This document shows positions 33,426 to 46,784 of a stretch of DNA of 64,000 nt, piece after piece; the first letter of the stretch is position 1; each line of letters begins with the position of its first letter. Source of the stretch: Kryptolebias marmoratus (Eukaryota > Chordata > Actinopteri > Cyprinodontiformes > Rivulidae). The position numbers were made by a program, and so were the translations under genes. Under the pieces are notes generated by a model. That model searched no databases. It was not told the DNA's origin and saw nothing but the letters and a program-made list of their open reading frames with translations. The DNA lies in NCBI RefSeq assembly GCF_001649575.2, contig NC_051450.1, positions 8,986,228 through 9,050,227 on the forward strand. Reading direction: 5' to 3'.

Positions 33426-35084
33426 AAGCTTGTGGCATAAATGTCATAGCAGTTTATGGAATACCACTCATAAACTTGTACGTTGCGACCAGTTTTGCAT
33501 TACAATGGCCTTTCTGTAGGATTCTGTTTTTTACCAGTACAAATAGCAGCAGTAGCAGCGAGCAATTTCTCTTCTGGTGAAGCCTAGTGCAGTGCTGACA
33601 GGATTATCATAATAGTACTGTTGAAATGCTATGGAACTGCTATGCTGTCATTACCCTTCAAAAATTCCAAATGAAAGTAACTTGCATGCAGATAATAAAG
33701 CAGGAAACATTTTTAAAAACGTGCATGTACAGTTGATAATTGCTATGCTTTCTATTTTTTAACATACTATTTTGATATATAAATTTTAAAACATTGCTAA
33801 AGGCAAATCTAAAAAAAAAATCTTTACTGGGGCTTCCCCCCCACCTCAACCCACAGTCCAGCTTTCACTTGATAAACAACTCTCTCTAAGATATTTTGCA
33901 GCAGTGTCACGTTGAGTGAGAGAAGAGGTCACCATAATCGAGACAGAATAAATCCGCATAAATCTACAGGACATCAATCAGGTTAAATGAGGCATTCTAT
34001 CCAGATGAACACTTTACCTGATTGGAGAAAGTCTTGTTTTTTTTATTTTACTAGTTCCTCACTTTGTAGGCTCATAAATGAAAAGCAAAAAGGCATGGCT
34101 GGAGTTCAGCAGGGGCACAGTCATCCACATGTGTCACAGAACTGTGATATTTAAAATCTATTGAACTACAACCACAAAAGGAAACCAAGAACAGCATGAA
34201 AACACACAGTGGCGAGCCTCCAGGGGGTTTCTTCTTCCTGTGCTTGTCTCCCTGCTCACCTTGGACACTGGGTCAGTGTCAGCTGTCAGTGTCAGGTTGA
34301 GAGCAGGAATGCTAATGGACCCTTACCACATTGCATCCCTGTCCTCTCCCCTTTCTCTGCCTTACTCTGTGCTGCATGTCAGAGGGAGGTCCTCTAGTTG
34401 TCGATTTCTGCATCTGACTGTGGTCGCCTGCAGTTTCTGTCTCTCCAAAAGAAAGGCAGGCTTCCTTTGAGAACCAGGCGCCAATCTCAACTCTGTCACA
34501 GTTTCTCCGTGTGCAGTCCCTCCCTCCTGCCTTCCCCATCTACTTCAGCTTGTATAAATTCTTAAAGATACAGCCAGTTTCTTCTGTCTTAAAGCTCAGA
34601 GTGCAGCTGTCGAGCTTGAATGTGAAAGAACCTGTGGTCACTCGAGTGCCTCTTCAGTGTGCCAACAAAGGCAAATAGTTCAGTTTGCCTATTTGCTAAA
34701 AAAAAGCTCTGCATGAAGTTTCACTTACATCAGTAATTATTGATGACGGACATTCCTGAAGGAAAGCAGAAAGGCTGGTAATTAAGAACTATTGGCAATA
34801 ATTTTCATAACAATATGAAGTCAGGCTGTGATAAATAGCAGCAGCAGTTTAGATTACAAAAGAATAAAATGCATGTTGAAAAGGAATTCTTTGTGCAAAC
34901 TCATATTGAAAAGATTGAAAATGTATAATTCTAAACCCTTCTTGATTTTTTTCAAGGCTTGATTGAGAGAGATTAGAAACTTATATGAACACTTGTATTT
35001 CTTTGCCTTGTAGAATTTCTTTTGAGGATAATCTATTTTATTTTTCTAATCTGTCACCAAATAATAATAATAATAATAAATTGC
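33426..35084. other. no gene recognised
   Basis: AT-rich to 34190. From 34200 to 34560 the sequence is pyrimidine-rich and unique, with overlapping frames of 62-76 codons on both strands but no motif. Confidence 0.4.
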
Positions 35085-35400
35085 CTTGTTTTAAACATCT
35101 TGCGTGTTCTGTTAGCGCTCAGATTATGTGTTGTGGATAGTTCTTAGCTACTACCAAACCAGATTTTAATTTAAAATCTGTAAAATTGGCTGAATTTTAG
35201 CCTTTTTTTTGTGGGCTAGGGTTGATTAGCTGTGCTGGCCATCTTGAATTGGGTTGACTCCAAATGTTAATGAGTTTTAGATCTACAGCTAATGACTAGT
35301 TTTTGAAAATTTCATTAAAATCCATTTAGTGGTTCATGAAATATTTTACCAACAGACAGAAAAGTGAAAACACATGCACACACAGAGACAGGAAATCACA
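35085..35400 (+). repeat. 300-bp dispersed repeat family, single unit (copy c)
   Basis: Complete landmark order: TGTTAGCGCTCAGATTATGT, CTTAGCTACTACCAAACCAG, GATTAGCTGTGCTGGCCATC, CTCCAAATGTTAATG, GTGGTTCATGAAATATTTTA. Flanked on the left by an (AAT)n tract at 35062-35080. Confidence 0.75.
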
Positions 35401-35559
35401 TGATCACCTGCCTTTCATGGCAGCAAATAAGAATAAAGTTATGTAAAATTGGGAAAAGTAATTTAAAGCTAGCAAAATCAGAACATGTTTTACAATAAAA
35501 GTATATTTTAAGAAGAAATGTATAAGACAACTGAATTTGTAGAGCTAGATTCTAGAGAT

Positions 35560-37093
35560 GAAGAAAAGCTCTGATAGTACTTGATTTATCTGTAAAGAAG
35601 ATCTCAGAGTGCATGCATTTTGTAAAAGTCTAGAAAGTCAGATGTGTGTCTTAGAGAAAGGCCATTAAGAGTCCTAAGAGTCAACAGTAAAATCTTAAAA
35701 TCAATCTTAAAACATACTGGAAGCCAGTGCAGGTAAACTAAAACCGGAATAAAATGATCATATTTCTGGGTTTGCATTAGAAGTCTGGGCGCTGACTTCT
35801 GTACAGTCTTTATGGATTTATTATTGAAACAAGTAAATAGGCTGTTACAGTAACCAGGGTGTAAGGAAATGAAGGCATGAAGTGTGATTTTTGTTCAGTT
35901 ACGTGATTAATATTGATTTTTAGTGGCGGGAACAAAATAGAAGAAAAAGATGCTCAGACATTAAAGTGGTGTCCAACCACACAGCATGATAGCCTCACTG
36001 CAATGTAAAAAAAATAAAACAGAATGTGCCTTTACATGGTCTTGGAGAGGTCTTTAAGTGTATATTAAGAATGCACTGGGCTCCTGATTACGTGTGATAT
36101 GTACAGAATGGCTTTGAGAATGCAAAACATTTCTATAGCAAGAATGCTGGGGATTTTCGTTGTGATGGGAACGTATCAGGGTCCTAGGTGGAGAGTGGTG
36201 GCAGCATATTCATGACATGGGGCCTGTGTGCACCAGTGTGGGTTGATCATTAAGAATTTGAAGCAGAACTTGCTTTGGCTTTGACTGTGATAAGGACAAG
36301 GTCCTGTTTGAAGAGGGTCCAAGAACAAAAGATGTCTGCATCTACAAAGTAAAATATCTAAAACCAGGTTAACACACACACAGTGCTTTAGGACAAGGTT
36401 GGGTCATATCAATACTAATTTTCAGCCTAATGGCCAATATCATAGATCTGATGGCAATATTTATCTCCATCATCTGTGGGCCAATAATACCAATCTTTTT
36501 TGGTTTTAGTTGCAGTAGATTTTCTGATCTTTATTTTTGTAATGTTGTTTGGGCAGGAATAAAGTAAACTCAGTTTGCATAGACTTGAAGAGCTGAGGAC
36601 ATACATACCTGTGTATCATCAGCATAGAGATGTAACAAACATTAAAGGGGAAGCAAGTAAAAAACAAACAACAGTGGTTCTGTAATCGACCCCTGATGGA
36701 CACCACATTTAAGTATACAGATTTGGGACCAGAAATTAATCAATCTTAAAAAAAACAAAACAATCCAGTCTAGGAAGTGGGGAATTATGCAAGAGCAGAT
36801 AATCCAAACCATAGTATCAATCCTATAAAAAGTATATAAAGTTTGGCAATGAAGTTCAGGAGAACTAGGAATGAGCACATTCGAACAGCCATATAAGTTA
36901 TTATTGGCCCTAAAAAGGGCTGTCTGAATTTTTCTGGCACCATATAGCTCAGCTGCTGAAAGCCGTTGTAAAGAGTCACATTTTCTAAAATCTTTGGGCC
37001 ATTGTGTGCAATTTTACAGAGGATGAGGATAAGAGATCTAGTCTCTTTGAAAGCAGTCACACACAGGAAAGTTGAAAATAAAAAGGATCCCAA
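35560..37093 (-). mobile_element. L2/CR1-type LINE remnant, antisense
   Basis: Read on the minus strand from right to left, the order is that of a LINE RT. A block LDWIVLFFLRLINF leads to KCGVHQGSITEPLLFVFYLL (complement of about 36640-36715, the G-V-P-Q-G-S motif with H for P). Then comes LYADDTQVCMSSALQVYAN (complement of about 36575-36630), with the YADD pair intact. The C-terminal text follows at 35870-35640: LHAFISLHPGYCNSLFTC and FIPVLVYLHWLPV, the H-W-L-P-V motif being at 35716-35732. The sequence between 35900 and 36560 is not recognisable. Blocks are in different frames, so it is long dead. The part right of 36880 is less certain. Confidence 0.75.
36570..36720 (-). pseudogene. reverse transcriptase palm fragment (GVxQGS ... 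YADD)
   Basis: The two hallmark motifs of the polymerase palm lie about 80 bp apart in different frames on the minus strand, so at least one indel separates them. YADDTQ is intact at the residue level. This is the most diagnostic piece of the LINE at 35560-37093. Confidence 0.8.
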
Positions 37094-37275
37094 ACAATCA
37101 GTAGAAAGCTGTTAAAACCAAGAAATAGACAAATGATTAAATTACAGCAGTAAAAATTTAGCTGCAAAGACATGAAATAGGCTGAAGGAAGCTTATCTGT
37201 GGGACACTATTTTTAAAAGACACCAGCAAGTGGAACATTTTTAATGACAAAAATGATGGCCAAAACTACCAAAAG

Positions 37276-37278
<3 letters not shown>

Positions 37279-37343
<65 letters not shown>
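37279..37343. repeat. (TC)n microsatellite
   Basis: About 32 uninterrupted TC units. Confidence 0.95.
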
Positions 37344-37347
<4 letters not shown>

Positions 37348-40300
37348 ATCAGTATTAAAGAAAACCGTAGAGACAAACAAATTTTTATTGGCAGCACACT
37401 AACAGTCAAAGGTTTGCTCCAGTAAGTAACAAATTTAATCTGAATTCTGAGATAATTTCTTCACTATTCAGGTAAAATGGTTTAATGTTCCTCTGTTAGC
37501 TAAGCAAACACTTAAAGGTAGGCAACCTTGTCATTTGGAATAGAAGTGATGATCATAAAATTATAAATATGAGCTGTTTGTGATTTAATTTAGCTGCGGC
37601 CTTCGCTGACTCTTGAAAAGTTAGCAAAATGAGCCAACAAACTAAGAATACCATGTTGCAATTCAAGAAATCTCATATATGGGGAGTCATCAGTAAGGGT
37701 CCTATTTCTTTACCAAACCACTGTTCCTGTCTGTGAAACCTTCCTGGAGGTCAGTTTTTGATTTGCATTTCTAATTCAACTTGTCATTTATTGGACTGAC
37801 AAAACAACTACCTAAAAAAAGTACTGTAATCTTATCTATAGAATTTTTTTTTCAGTCGTAAGTATGTGCATCAAACATTTAAAAAGTGTTTCTTAAATCG
37901 CACCATTTATAATCTTTTAAAAAAAGCGAGCATCACCTACAGTCCCCGATGATCACTCTGAATATTTTCCATCTTTATTATCCTTTCTTTCCCTATCCTT
38001 TGTTTCACAGGTGGTCTTTTTCTTTCTGTGTCAAGAGTTTTGCATAGTATTCCCCCTTACATCTTTCAATTATGCAAAATAAAATTTAACAACACTCTTG
38101 AAATCTTTCAAGGAATGTATCTATAACTTTGTGACTTGTGAAGGTAATTTCAATCTTCATTCATTTGACCGTACATAAATACATAAATATGTACTTTTGT
38201 TTTCATATAAGTAAATGCTTGAATTCTCACAAGGTACTGGAACAAACACAACTATGTTCAACATAATGACAAAAACAATATCCAGACTTGGAAAAACAGC
38301 CGTTTAGTCCGCAAAACTATGCTTTTGTGATCCAAAGTCAATGTGATTTGTGGCAAAATGGGTGAAAGCCAGTAGAACAATAGGCCTTTTGTTCCACAGC
38401 GGGCATTATGATTTGCCATAGAAGGCAAAACATGAATCACTAATGGCATTAAAATGGCTCATTTGTACAGGGAATGTCACAATAGGCCATTACAGTGTGA
38501 TAGTGAGCCAATACTGAGACCCTGAGACCAAAGCAGCTAAATCAGCAATCGTTTATTACAGCGTACGTGTGAAAAGAACATTTTAGCACAGTTCTGTCAA
38601 TGGGGTCAAACCGTTATAAGTCTCCTTTTTTGCAGTGTGCTAATCCTTTTAAATGTTTGTGATGACAAAGTTCTTCAATCTTTCTGGTGAGAGAGCAAGA
38701 AGGCAAGTCAGAATCCTCACTGTAACATTTGGATTAATTTTACTAGATAATTATTAAAAATGACATTTCATAAAGATTTCAAGTGCGGCCTTCATTAAAA
38801 TCTGAAATGAAGTGACATGTTTACAACCAATCACTCGGAGGAATCTCATGGAACTCTAATCTGACAACAACAACAGTAAGATCGTCCTGTTTTTGTTTTT
38901 TGTTTTTTTCCATCGGCGCAATTAATCAAAAAGCAATTACATAAGCATGTTCGGGAGATGGATTAAATGATTTCTGACAATTTCTGAAGCTGACTTGTCT
39001 TGCTCAGGCCATGTGCTGCTGTCTCTGTAGTGCTAAAAAAGAATTACAAAGACGAGAACATTGGGATAATTAGTCGAGAAGATGAGCAGAGGTTGTTCAT
39101 GACTGTGGCAGATATCCACAACCAGCCCCTGTGTGCTGCTCCAGCCATCCTGTATTAAAGCAAACGTCTGTTAAATCACAGAGCACCACATCTTCTCCAT
39201 GCCTTATTAGACTATAAATGTGCAGAATGAAGGCCCACAGCCTAATTAGTGACGACTTTCGTACACTATCGTTTTCCCCCAACTTCCAGTTTTTCTCTGT
39301 CCACCTTTCTCCACAGCAGGAGGCAGAGCTGAATCCCTCCAGAATCCCTAAGAATTTGCGTCCAACTAAGATGTTCAGGGGATTGCACCCGAGGCAAATC
39401 TCATTCCAGCCATTTCAGCCATTTTTTTTTTCTTTTCTGTTGGAGAAATGCAGGTGGCCTCAGTGTGAGTGATGGAGAGGGGGACTAGTCATGCAAAGAA
39501 TAGTTCTCAACCTGAGCAGATGGACTATCGGTGGTGGGAGTGTATTACTGAATCTCAAAGAAATGCAACTTGAGAGGCTTCTGAAAGAGTTTCAAAAGGG
39601 TCAGGAGGTATCAGCCCACACAAGGCTTTGGAATAAATGATGGCAGGGAGAAAGACTTAGGGAGGCGAGCCAACTAACCAGGCCAAACTAAAAAGGAGTG
39701 CACTGGTTAATAGCCTCAGCAGTTGAACATAATATGTGCGGGCTGTTAGCCAGAGAACCTTAGATCTAGTCAAGGTCCCAGTGGTGGAATTAGGGTGAAG
39801 GACAACATTAGAGATACAAGGCGCAGCTGGGAAACTGCCATGCCCAGCTCGGCAGTCATTTATTTATATAAGCCTCTTGGTTCACTGAAAAGGTTGGTAA
39901 TTACCATTAGCAATTACCACTGAGCAAGTACAGACACCTCTGTAGTAGTGGTTGAAGGTGCCAGATGTGAACTGGAGGTAACAACGGGGTCTGTGAAGTA
40001 CACCCGAGGGCACCGTTCCAGGTCCCTGATGAAACATCAGCGGTTTGATGCACATCTTTTCTCTGATAGCTCCAGCTAAGCCATGGCAGAGTTCCTGAGT
40101 AACTCTGTTTTTTCATGTGGCACACAAAAAAAAGTCTCCATAAGACCGGTGTTATCATTATCTGCAGTGGATAAAAACTCCTGTGAATGAGGAGGACCAT
40201 GACATGCACAGCAAGGGAGCAGAACAGACTGAGTGGAGGTGAAAACAACGCTCAATGAGAGAGAGAGAATTATAGGGAATAATGGGTGCAGCCAAGTGAA

Positions 40301-40785
40301 TGCATTACTCTCTGTAGCTGAGGTAAAATAGGGCCTTATTTGCAGGTAGGGGATGCACATTAGCAGCAGGTTCTCAGGTACAGTTGTGGCAGGAGCTCAG
40401 GAGGCAGCATGGCATTGATGACTGGACACCCTCGCGTCCATGTCCTCTAGGGACTTGGAGGGTGGGGACATCATGCTGTTTAGTGAAAGCACAGGCATCC
40501 CACCAAGACGGTAATGAGACAAGACCACCATCACCAAGGCAGAGGCGATAATTACGCACACATACAGTATATCTGCTCACAGCCGCAAGCCGAGAACAGC
40601 CTTAAATTATAGCTCACCCTGCCTATTTTCAGTGGAACATAAAGTTTGAAACACTCCTGTGACTTACTTCGTCTCCGGTGATTTTTATGTGTGTAGTCCG
40701 AACTTCCTGTTAAACCAAAAGGTTTAGCCGGGAAACTTTGGCCATTCACTGCTACAGCGATACTGGTGTGTACTTAGGCAACAAT
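37344..40785. other. no gene recognised
   Basis: AT-rich to about 38450, then a long unique block of balanced composition (38600-40700) without transposon text, a candidate for conserved noncoding DNA. Minus-strand frames of 94 and 113 codons at 39907-40360 overlap each other and show no domain. CACCTG-type and AT-core sites are frequent but not diagnostic. Confidence 0.4.
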
Positions 40786-40789
40786 TTCA

Positions 40790-40960
40790 AATGTACTGAG
40801 TACTGTGAGAAAAGTTTGAAACCATCCCCTAATTTTCTAAAATAATTGCTCCCAAGGAGCAAGACTCTGCTTTAATTTTTAAGAAGTCTTGATCAGTAGT
40901 TCTTTATGCTTTCTGAAGGTTTTTCAAAGTTTCTTCCTACTGTTCAATGGTAACAAAGTA
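40790..40960 (+). repeat. dispersed repeat, shared with 20040-20200
   Basis: AGTTTGAAACCATCCCCTAA, TTGCTCCCAAGGAGCAAGAC and CTTGATCAGTAGTTC match the first copy in order. CTCCCAAGGAG is a small inverted repeat inside it. Confidence 0.5.
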
Positions 40961-42388
40961 ATAATGATGATAAAACCTAACCAAGGTATTTTTGGACAAC
41001 AGGCATTGCTGTCACATCATATGACACAGTTATTTACATCAAATATTAGCATGTGCATACAGTAGCACCAGCTAGCTGTAGCACCTCAGGCAGGAATATA
41101 TTTCTGATGGAATAACAGTATAATATGTGGTTTTTGTTGATCATTCAAGCCCAACAGCCAATCCCCACTTCCCAAGCACCACCTGTATACTGCGATTCTG
41201 ATTTTGATTCCATGTCTCATGGCTTGAATTTGTAGTCACCCATCTGTCTCTGTTTGAAGTGACCTGGTAACCTGGCAACAGCCCCCTACATGAACAACCC
41301 CTTGCTTTTGTAGGGCTCTTTTAGTGCTTTAAAAAAAAGACTCAACACACTGAAACTCAACAGAAAACTCAGCGACTGTGATAACCTCTTGAGTCCCTTT
41401 GTTTTTCAGTTCAGTTTAGTACTTCTGTAATGAACATGAAAAGCAGACAAATGAAAGCAGACATTCAAACAAATGCACGCTGGAAATGGGAATAAAAGTC
41501 CACAAGCTCTATATAAACAGTGCTGTCATAGTGAAAAGAAAAAAAGAAAAAGACAAAGCGAATGCACTCAAACTCAATTCTAAGCATTTACCCATCAAGA
41601 TATGTTCCAACAAGGTCCTAAAAACTAGGTAACTACTTCAGGTTAACAGCAAAACACTTATCACACTGTTTCCCAATTTAGTTACCAAGTTAAAGCAAAA
41701 ATTAAGAAACTGCATGTAAAAACAAGGTAAAATTCTCTAAAAGAAAAGATTTTATTACAATATCTCACTGAGTAAAAGATGTAATTTTATGACTTATTCT
41801 GGATGATTTAAAGTTCTGATATGTAAAAGATTTCTTATAAAAGAAAGGAGGTCATGTTACGTTGCATTATGATTGTGATTATCAGTAAATTTAGGGGTGT
41901 AAATGTATACCTTAGTTAAGGTTCTTATGACAAAAAACAAATCTCAAATGTTACTTTTTTTCCTCTTTCTCCTAAAAAAAACCCAAATACACAAGAATAA
42001 CTCTCCCAAATGCAGGGACAGAAAACAAATTACCCTTGCTCATGAGGGGTCTGAGGCAGCCAGTCATGTATTTATGATTAACATTATTGCCGTGCACCTC
42101 AATATACCCATTTAAATGATCTTTACCATGATGGTTCTTTATGACTACATGAACAGTTACATCCCTAGTGAAATTGCTCATTCTGTATGTGAAGGGATAA
42201 AGATAGTTTTAGTATTTCCAATGTCCCATGTATTTTACTTGCATCTAAAGGGGTTAGAAAGGATTGTTCTGAAAACAAACTGTACACTTAGTAGAATTCT
42301 TTTTCCTAATATTGTGCTAATTCATAACAGAAGTCATGCAGAAAAGGTAATGGATTCAAATTCATCCAATTTTTCTAACTCTGTCTAG
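40961..42388. other. no gene seen
   Basis: AT-rich. Frames of 69-90 codons at 41900-42388 on both strands lack motifs. CAGCTAGCTGTAGCACC near 41068 is faintly like repeat family C. Confidence 0.4.
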
Positions 42389-42478
42389 AGCTGCACAATG
42401 TAAGAAAAACTTTGGATTGTGATATTATCAAATATTGCAATTTTTTTTTTTTTTTTTTNGGGGGGGGGGGGGGGGGGC
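42389..42478. repeat. dispersed repeat fragment plus poly(T)-N-poly(G) tract
   Basis: AGAGCTGCACAATGTAAGAA and TTGTGATATTATCAAATATT are text of a common fish repeat (ground form GGGCTGCACGATA...). It is followed by 18 Ts (42441-42458), one ambiguous base at 42459, and 18 Gs (42460-42477). The T-to-G switch at an ambiguous base suggests a sequencing or assembly problem. Confidence 0.6.
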
Positions 42479-45400
42479 ATCTTAGCCATTATCATCTAAA
42501 TCAGGTGTGGGCATCATAGACAGCAGAAGCCTATTGGATTGGCTCCAAAATGGGTGACAGAGAGAGCATGAACACATGGCGCTTGGAATGTAACTGCTTA
42601 CAATCAATTTATGGCAGTCCAAACAGTCTCTAGGGATACTGATATTACTCATATTGATTTTATCCAGTCCTCGTTCAGTTTATTTCAATTTTAATTATAA
42701 TCCAATATAATTCGGTTCAGACAGATTCTAATCCAAAGGCGATTTAGTCCAGTTCATTGCAGATAAACAGTCTCATTAAAATAGAATTGATAAATCACAT
42801 AAGGTGACCTCACAACTGAACTGGATGCGTATCTGCTTATCAAAATATGTTTTTACCAAGTAAATTATTAGGCTCTTCTCTCCCCCCTCCCCATCCATGC
42901 CAGTTGAACAAGCTCCACCTTAAAAAGTAAGCATGTTGCGTGCTTGTCGGACAGCAGTCCTCTCATTCTACCTGGCGAGACAGAGCAGAGGCAGCCAGGC
43001 ATTTTTCAGAGGAGCTGGGGAAATGTGTCAGGTGGTAGCAAATCGCTAGAATGCCAGACCAGCAGGCGGACGTTCCTGAGATGAGACAAGGTGGGCACAA
43101 AATCATCTACTCAACAGGAAGCTGGATAAGTTCTGCAGCGCTGTGTTTGCTCCATAATGGAGCTTTGGAAGTGTATGCTCATGTGCACATGGGAGTAAAT
43201 GTCTGTGGGTGGGTGGATTTTATTCTTTTGTATTTGCAACCTTTAAAAGTTTACGAGGGTTTGGTTGATTTATAACAATAGGAGGAGCGCAAAAAACTGA
43301 CAAGTGCCAAAGCAGCAACTGAGAAAAATGCCACTCAGTTCTGGAGCGCTGAGAATGAACATCATTCTCTGGAGTATCTTATCCTTGAAACGTATGCGGC
43401 ACACATTTCCACCGCACGTAATTGAGGAAGAAGCAAAGATCCAAGGACAGCTGCGGCAGTTTAATGACTTTATCTTCATTTGAATAGGTACCTCTCTCAA
43501 AGGAAATGTTCCACATCATTGCTTGAAATCCATTCAGGCAATATGATGGCCACCTGAGAGGCGCATCAACCGAGATTCTATGGTGTTGAGTTGATTTTTG
43601 AGGAACATAATACCTTCCTCTCTGCAGAATTATCAGCTCAGAGATAAGTTTGGCTGCGGTGAATCTGTGCACCTCAGTCTCACTCCTGGTTGATGTGTGA
43701 CAGGAACCTGAGGCGAGAATGAAAGATAGAGCGTCCTGCAGCGTGCACATCAATGCCAGAAAACTTAATCAAACTCGATTTAAGGAGGAAGACTGCTGGA
43801 ACTAATTGTGCAGCATCTCAAAGCGCTGGACCTGAGTCATCCGTAGGCATATCCTCAGGATGGGTTTCCAATATTTTGTTTACGCTTATTGCATGTTTGA
43901 AAAACAGGACATAATTACAGCTGGTGGCTTTACACAGGTGGATACCCACTGCTGAACAGAGTCGCTCATTTGAATCCTGCATTTTAAGCATTTTTTAAAG
44001 ACTACTTTTCTTTTAAAAAAAAATTGAAATCTAATAATAATTACCCCATAAAAAGTTACTACATGTGAAATATCTCTAATAAACTAAGAGAATTTGCAAT
44101 TTTATTGAACTTTTTCGCTCGTTAGCTAGTTGTTCCTTAGCCTGTTTTAACCCAAATTTAGAATTTGCCACCATTTATTATGTTCATAGGAACATAATTG
44201 TTTTTTTTTTCTAAAGTGTTCCAAACCCAGATAGATTTAATAATTTATTGGAAAGCAAATTAGCAAGAAATGCAGTTAATCCGAGCCAAAATGTTGGCTC
44301 AGTAACAAAACGAACAAGAGAGTGTCAAACATTGAAAAATAGAAAAGGTGTTGATTAGCACGTGGGGATGTTAATCAGTTTGATTCATTTGTGAATGGGG
44401 GAAAATAGAATACTCTGGAAACAGGGAAGGCTCATGTTTAAATATAATAAGACATGTTCAAATATAGCCACAGTTGACAAATTCTAATGCCTGCATCAAA
44501 TAAAATTTCTAAAATTGCAGTTGTTGGCATAAATAAAGCTACATCCACCAGCTCCAACATTACTGAAGTCGTATGAAAGGATGTTATTCAGTATCTGCAC
44601 GATGTTGTTGTTCAGGCTCTAAGTCAAATACTTGAACAGTCATTAATGCCAGCCTTGTATGTCATCTTTGGTTGGGTCAGTAAATCCCCAAAGCGTCTGA
44701 CTGTGAAGTTCCTTCCATGCCCGACAATTACGAACACTTAATATGAACCCAAATGCTCCCGATGACTGCCACCCGAGCATCGGAAATCAGATCAGAGCCC
44801 ACCTGAGTTTCTGTGCAATAAACCAGGAGTCCTCACAAGAGAGTCGGAGCGGGCCTCTCTTTCCGCGAGCTGTAATGACTTCAGCTAAGCAGGTCCTCAG
44901 CAGATGGTGACATTCAACACCCCAAAGGTTGTCTCTGTAAGCTCGGGCTTGAAGTTTGGGATATTGTTTTTCTTAGTCAGGGGCCAACACCTGAACACCC
45001 AAAAATGGCAAAAGGGGGCAGGAGAAAGTTTATTATTGTTAATCAGAACTGGCACACAGAAAAATGTAGGCATATTGTTCAAGAAAATAAATAAATAAAA
45101 AAAACTTTAAACCTGCAAGTTCAGTGAGGCCATTTGACTCATTTATAATCATTTTTCAGGTGTTTTAATTTCCACGTTTCAGTATTCATGCACTACTTAG
45201 AAAAGCTAAGGAGCACAAAAGAAGGCTTCTGTTTTAAAAAATATATTGTTTTCTGTAAAAATAAAAAAAAATTATATTATGACGACCTGTCTAGTTGTTC
45301 TTAACTGCAATGAAATATCACAAACAAGGCCCACAGATCTAAATATTTGCATCAGTCTTGATGTATTTCGTTGTTTGACTTTCGTTAAATTAAAAAAAAA

Positions 45401-45885
45401 AAACAGAACTGATGAGTTGTCATAAATGTATTTACAGTGCTATTTTACTTATTAAATTGATGTATAATTGCTGTTCTATAGATCACATTTAGATCAGTAT
45501 GTATTGCTATTGTTTATCCCACAATACTGTATATTATAACTGTTCCCACAGTTAGGATAATTCATTTTAGACGGCACAGCTTTTCTAGCATTTACAGTTA
45601 TTCTTTTTAGGTAGTGCAGGTTTTTTTTTTTTTTTTTTTTTACAGTAATTCCCCACATCTGAATTGCAGTTCCTATTTGCTGTACTTTTGCTTCCCACAG
45701 CAAGGTACAAGTCTTAAAAAATCTGGTAAGAGACAAAACTAGCATAGCTGTTTCTAAAAGAGAAATATATTATAGTATATTAGTATATTCCGAACGTTTG
45801 CCACAGAAAAAATTATTTCTTTAATATCACATTTTTGCTGCAGTTGTTCAAAATGGTAAAAATGAGACATAACTAGAATTTAGCA
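42479..45885. other. no gene recognised
   Basis: 42900-43960 and 44560-44920 are balanced in composition and free of repeat text, and are candidates for conserved noncoding DNA. A 124-codon minus-strand frame at 43379-43753 begins at a TTG, not ATG, and has no domain. The rest is AT-rich with poly(T) at 45619-45640 and a small (TA)n at 45898-45914. Confidence 0.4.
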
Positions 45886-45889
45886 GTTA

Positions 45890-46150
45890 TATTGCCTATA
45901 TATATATATATATAATTATTGTTTTAAGGCAAAAGCTGTACACTTTCATTTCTGCTCCACTCAGACTAGCCATGGGCTTGTCAATCTTGTCAGAATTTAA
46001 CCATATCTCAAAACTGAGGACATTCAAAAAGCTATCTACAACTGTTCATGAACTTTCCACAGAGCCCCACTTTAAAAGATCGGAACTATCACTTGAACAA
46101 AGTCTTACAGCTGTTTTATGTTTGGTCATGGAGCACCTTTGCAGTCTTAA
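45890..46150 (+). repeat. dispersed repeat family C (copy 2)
   Basis: ACTCAGACTAGCCATGGGCT, CATATCTCAAAACTGAGGAC, TTCAAAAAGCTATCTACAAC and CACAGAGCCCCACTTTAAAA follow the same order as at 24650-24810. Confidence 0.65.
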
Positions 46151-46780
46151 GGAGCAATTAGAGGCAACATGGTTAGGGTATTGGCAAAGAATTCATTAGC
46201 ATATAAAACACAAGGGGCCGAAGCCAGACCCAGAAATAATTATACTTTTAAAAAAAAATAACTGCACTGTTGTTTCCAATCACAATTCATGTGTTACAGC
46301 ACTGATTTGCATTTGGCCTTGAAATAATCCAATCTGAGTTCTTATTCAGTTTTGTTCTCACTTTATTGATAGCAGCAGCAGTAACAAAAACCATTTAGAG
46401 CTTCGACACCGATGAGTCATGTGCTTAAACTGTTTGTCGCCGACACTTTAATTTTCCATTCATTTTAAACATGTCTCAGACTTGCCGCTGCTCTTGAACT
46501 GAGAGAAACTCTTCTCCTTTTTCACCTGTCCACATGTTTTGGTGTCCCATCTGTCTGTTGCGCTCTTCATCTCCTCTGCTGCCCCTCTCCTCCTCTCTCC
46601 GTAAAGGATGCAATCATAAAGCAAGCAAAATCTAATTAGATTTCTCATTTCTTTTCCATTGATCTGCAACAGGAGATGTTTGTGCTCTGTTTTAGATGGT
46701 CATAAACATTTGTGAAAGTGTGCCTGAAAGAATAGTTGTTTTTATGGTATACTTTGTTAAACAAAACATTTCAGAATTAT
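46151..46780. other. no gene seen
   Basis: Unique AT-rich sequence. A 69-codon minus-strand frame at 46460-46669 shows no domain. Confidence 0.4.
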
Positions 46781-46784
46781 AGGC

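Noticed and set aside
33166..33519. 117-codon open frame
   Set aside because: Runs through a (TG)n tract and a G run (Cys-Val and Gly runs) and has no domain or splice context.
36785..37093. 102-codon minus-strand frame as a host gene
   Set aside because: Adjoins and partly overlaps the antisense LINE RT text; T-rich when read on the coding strand and without an independent domain.
43379..43753. 124-codon minus-strand frame
   Set aside because: Begins at TTG rather than ATG, shows no motif, and lies in unique noncoding-looking sequence; an open frame of this length by chance is expected in 64 kb.
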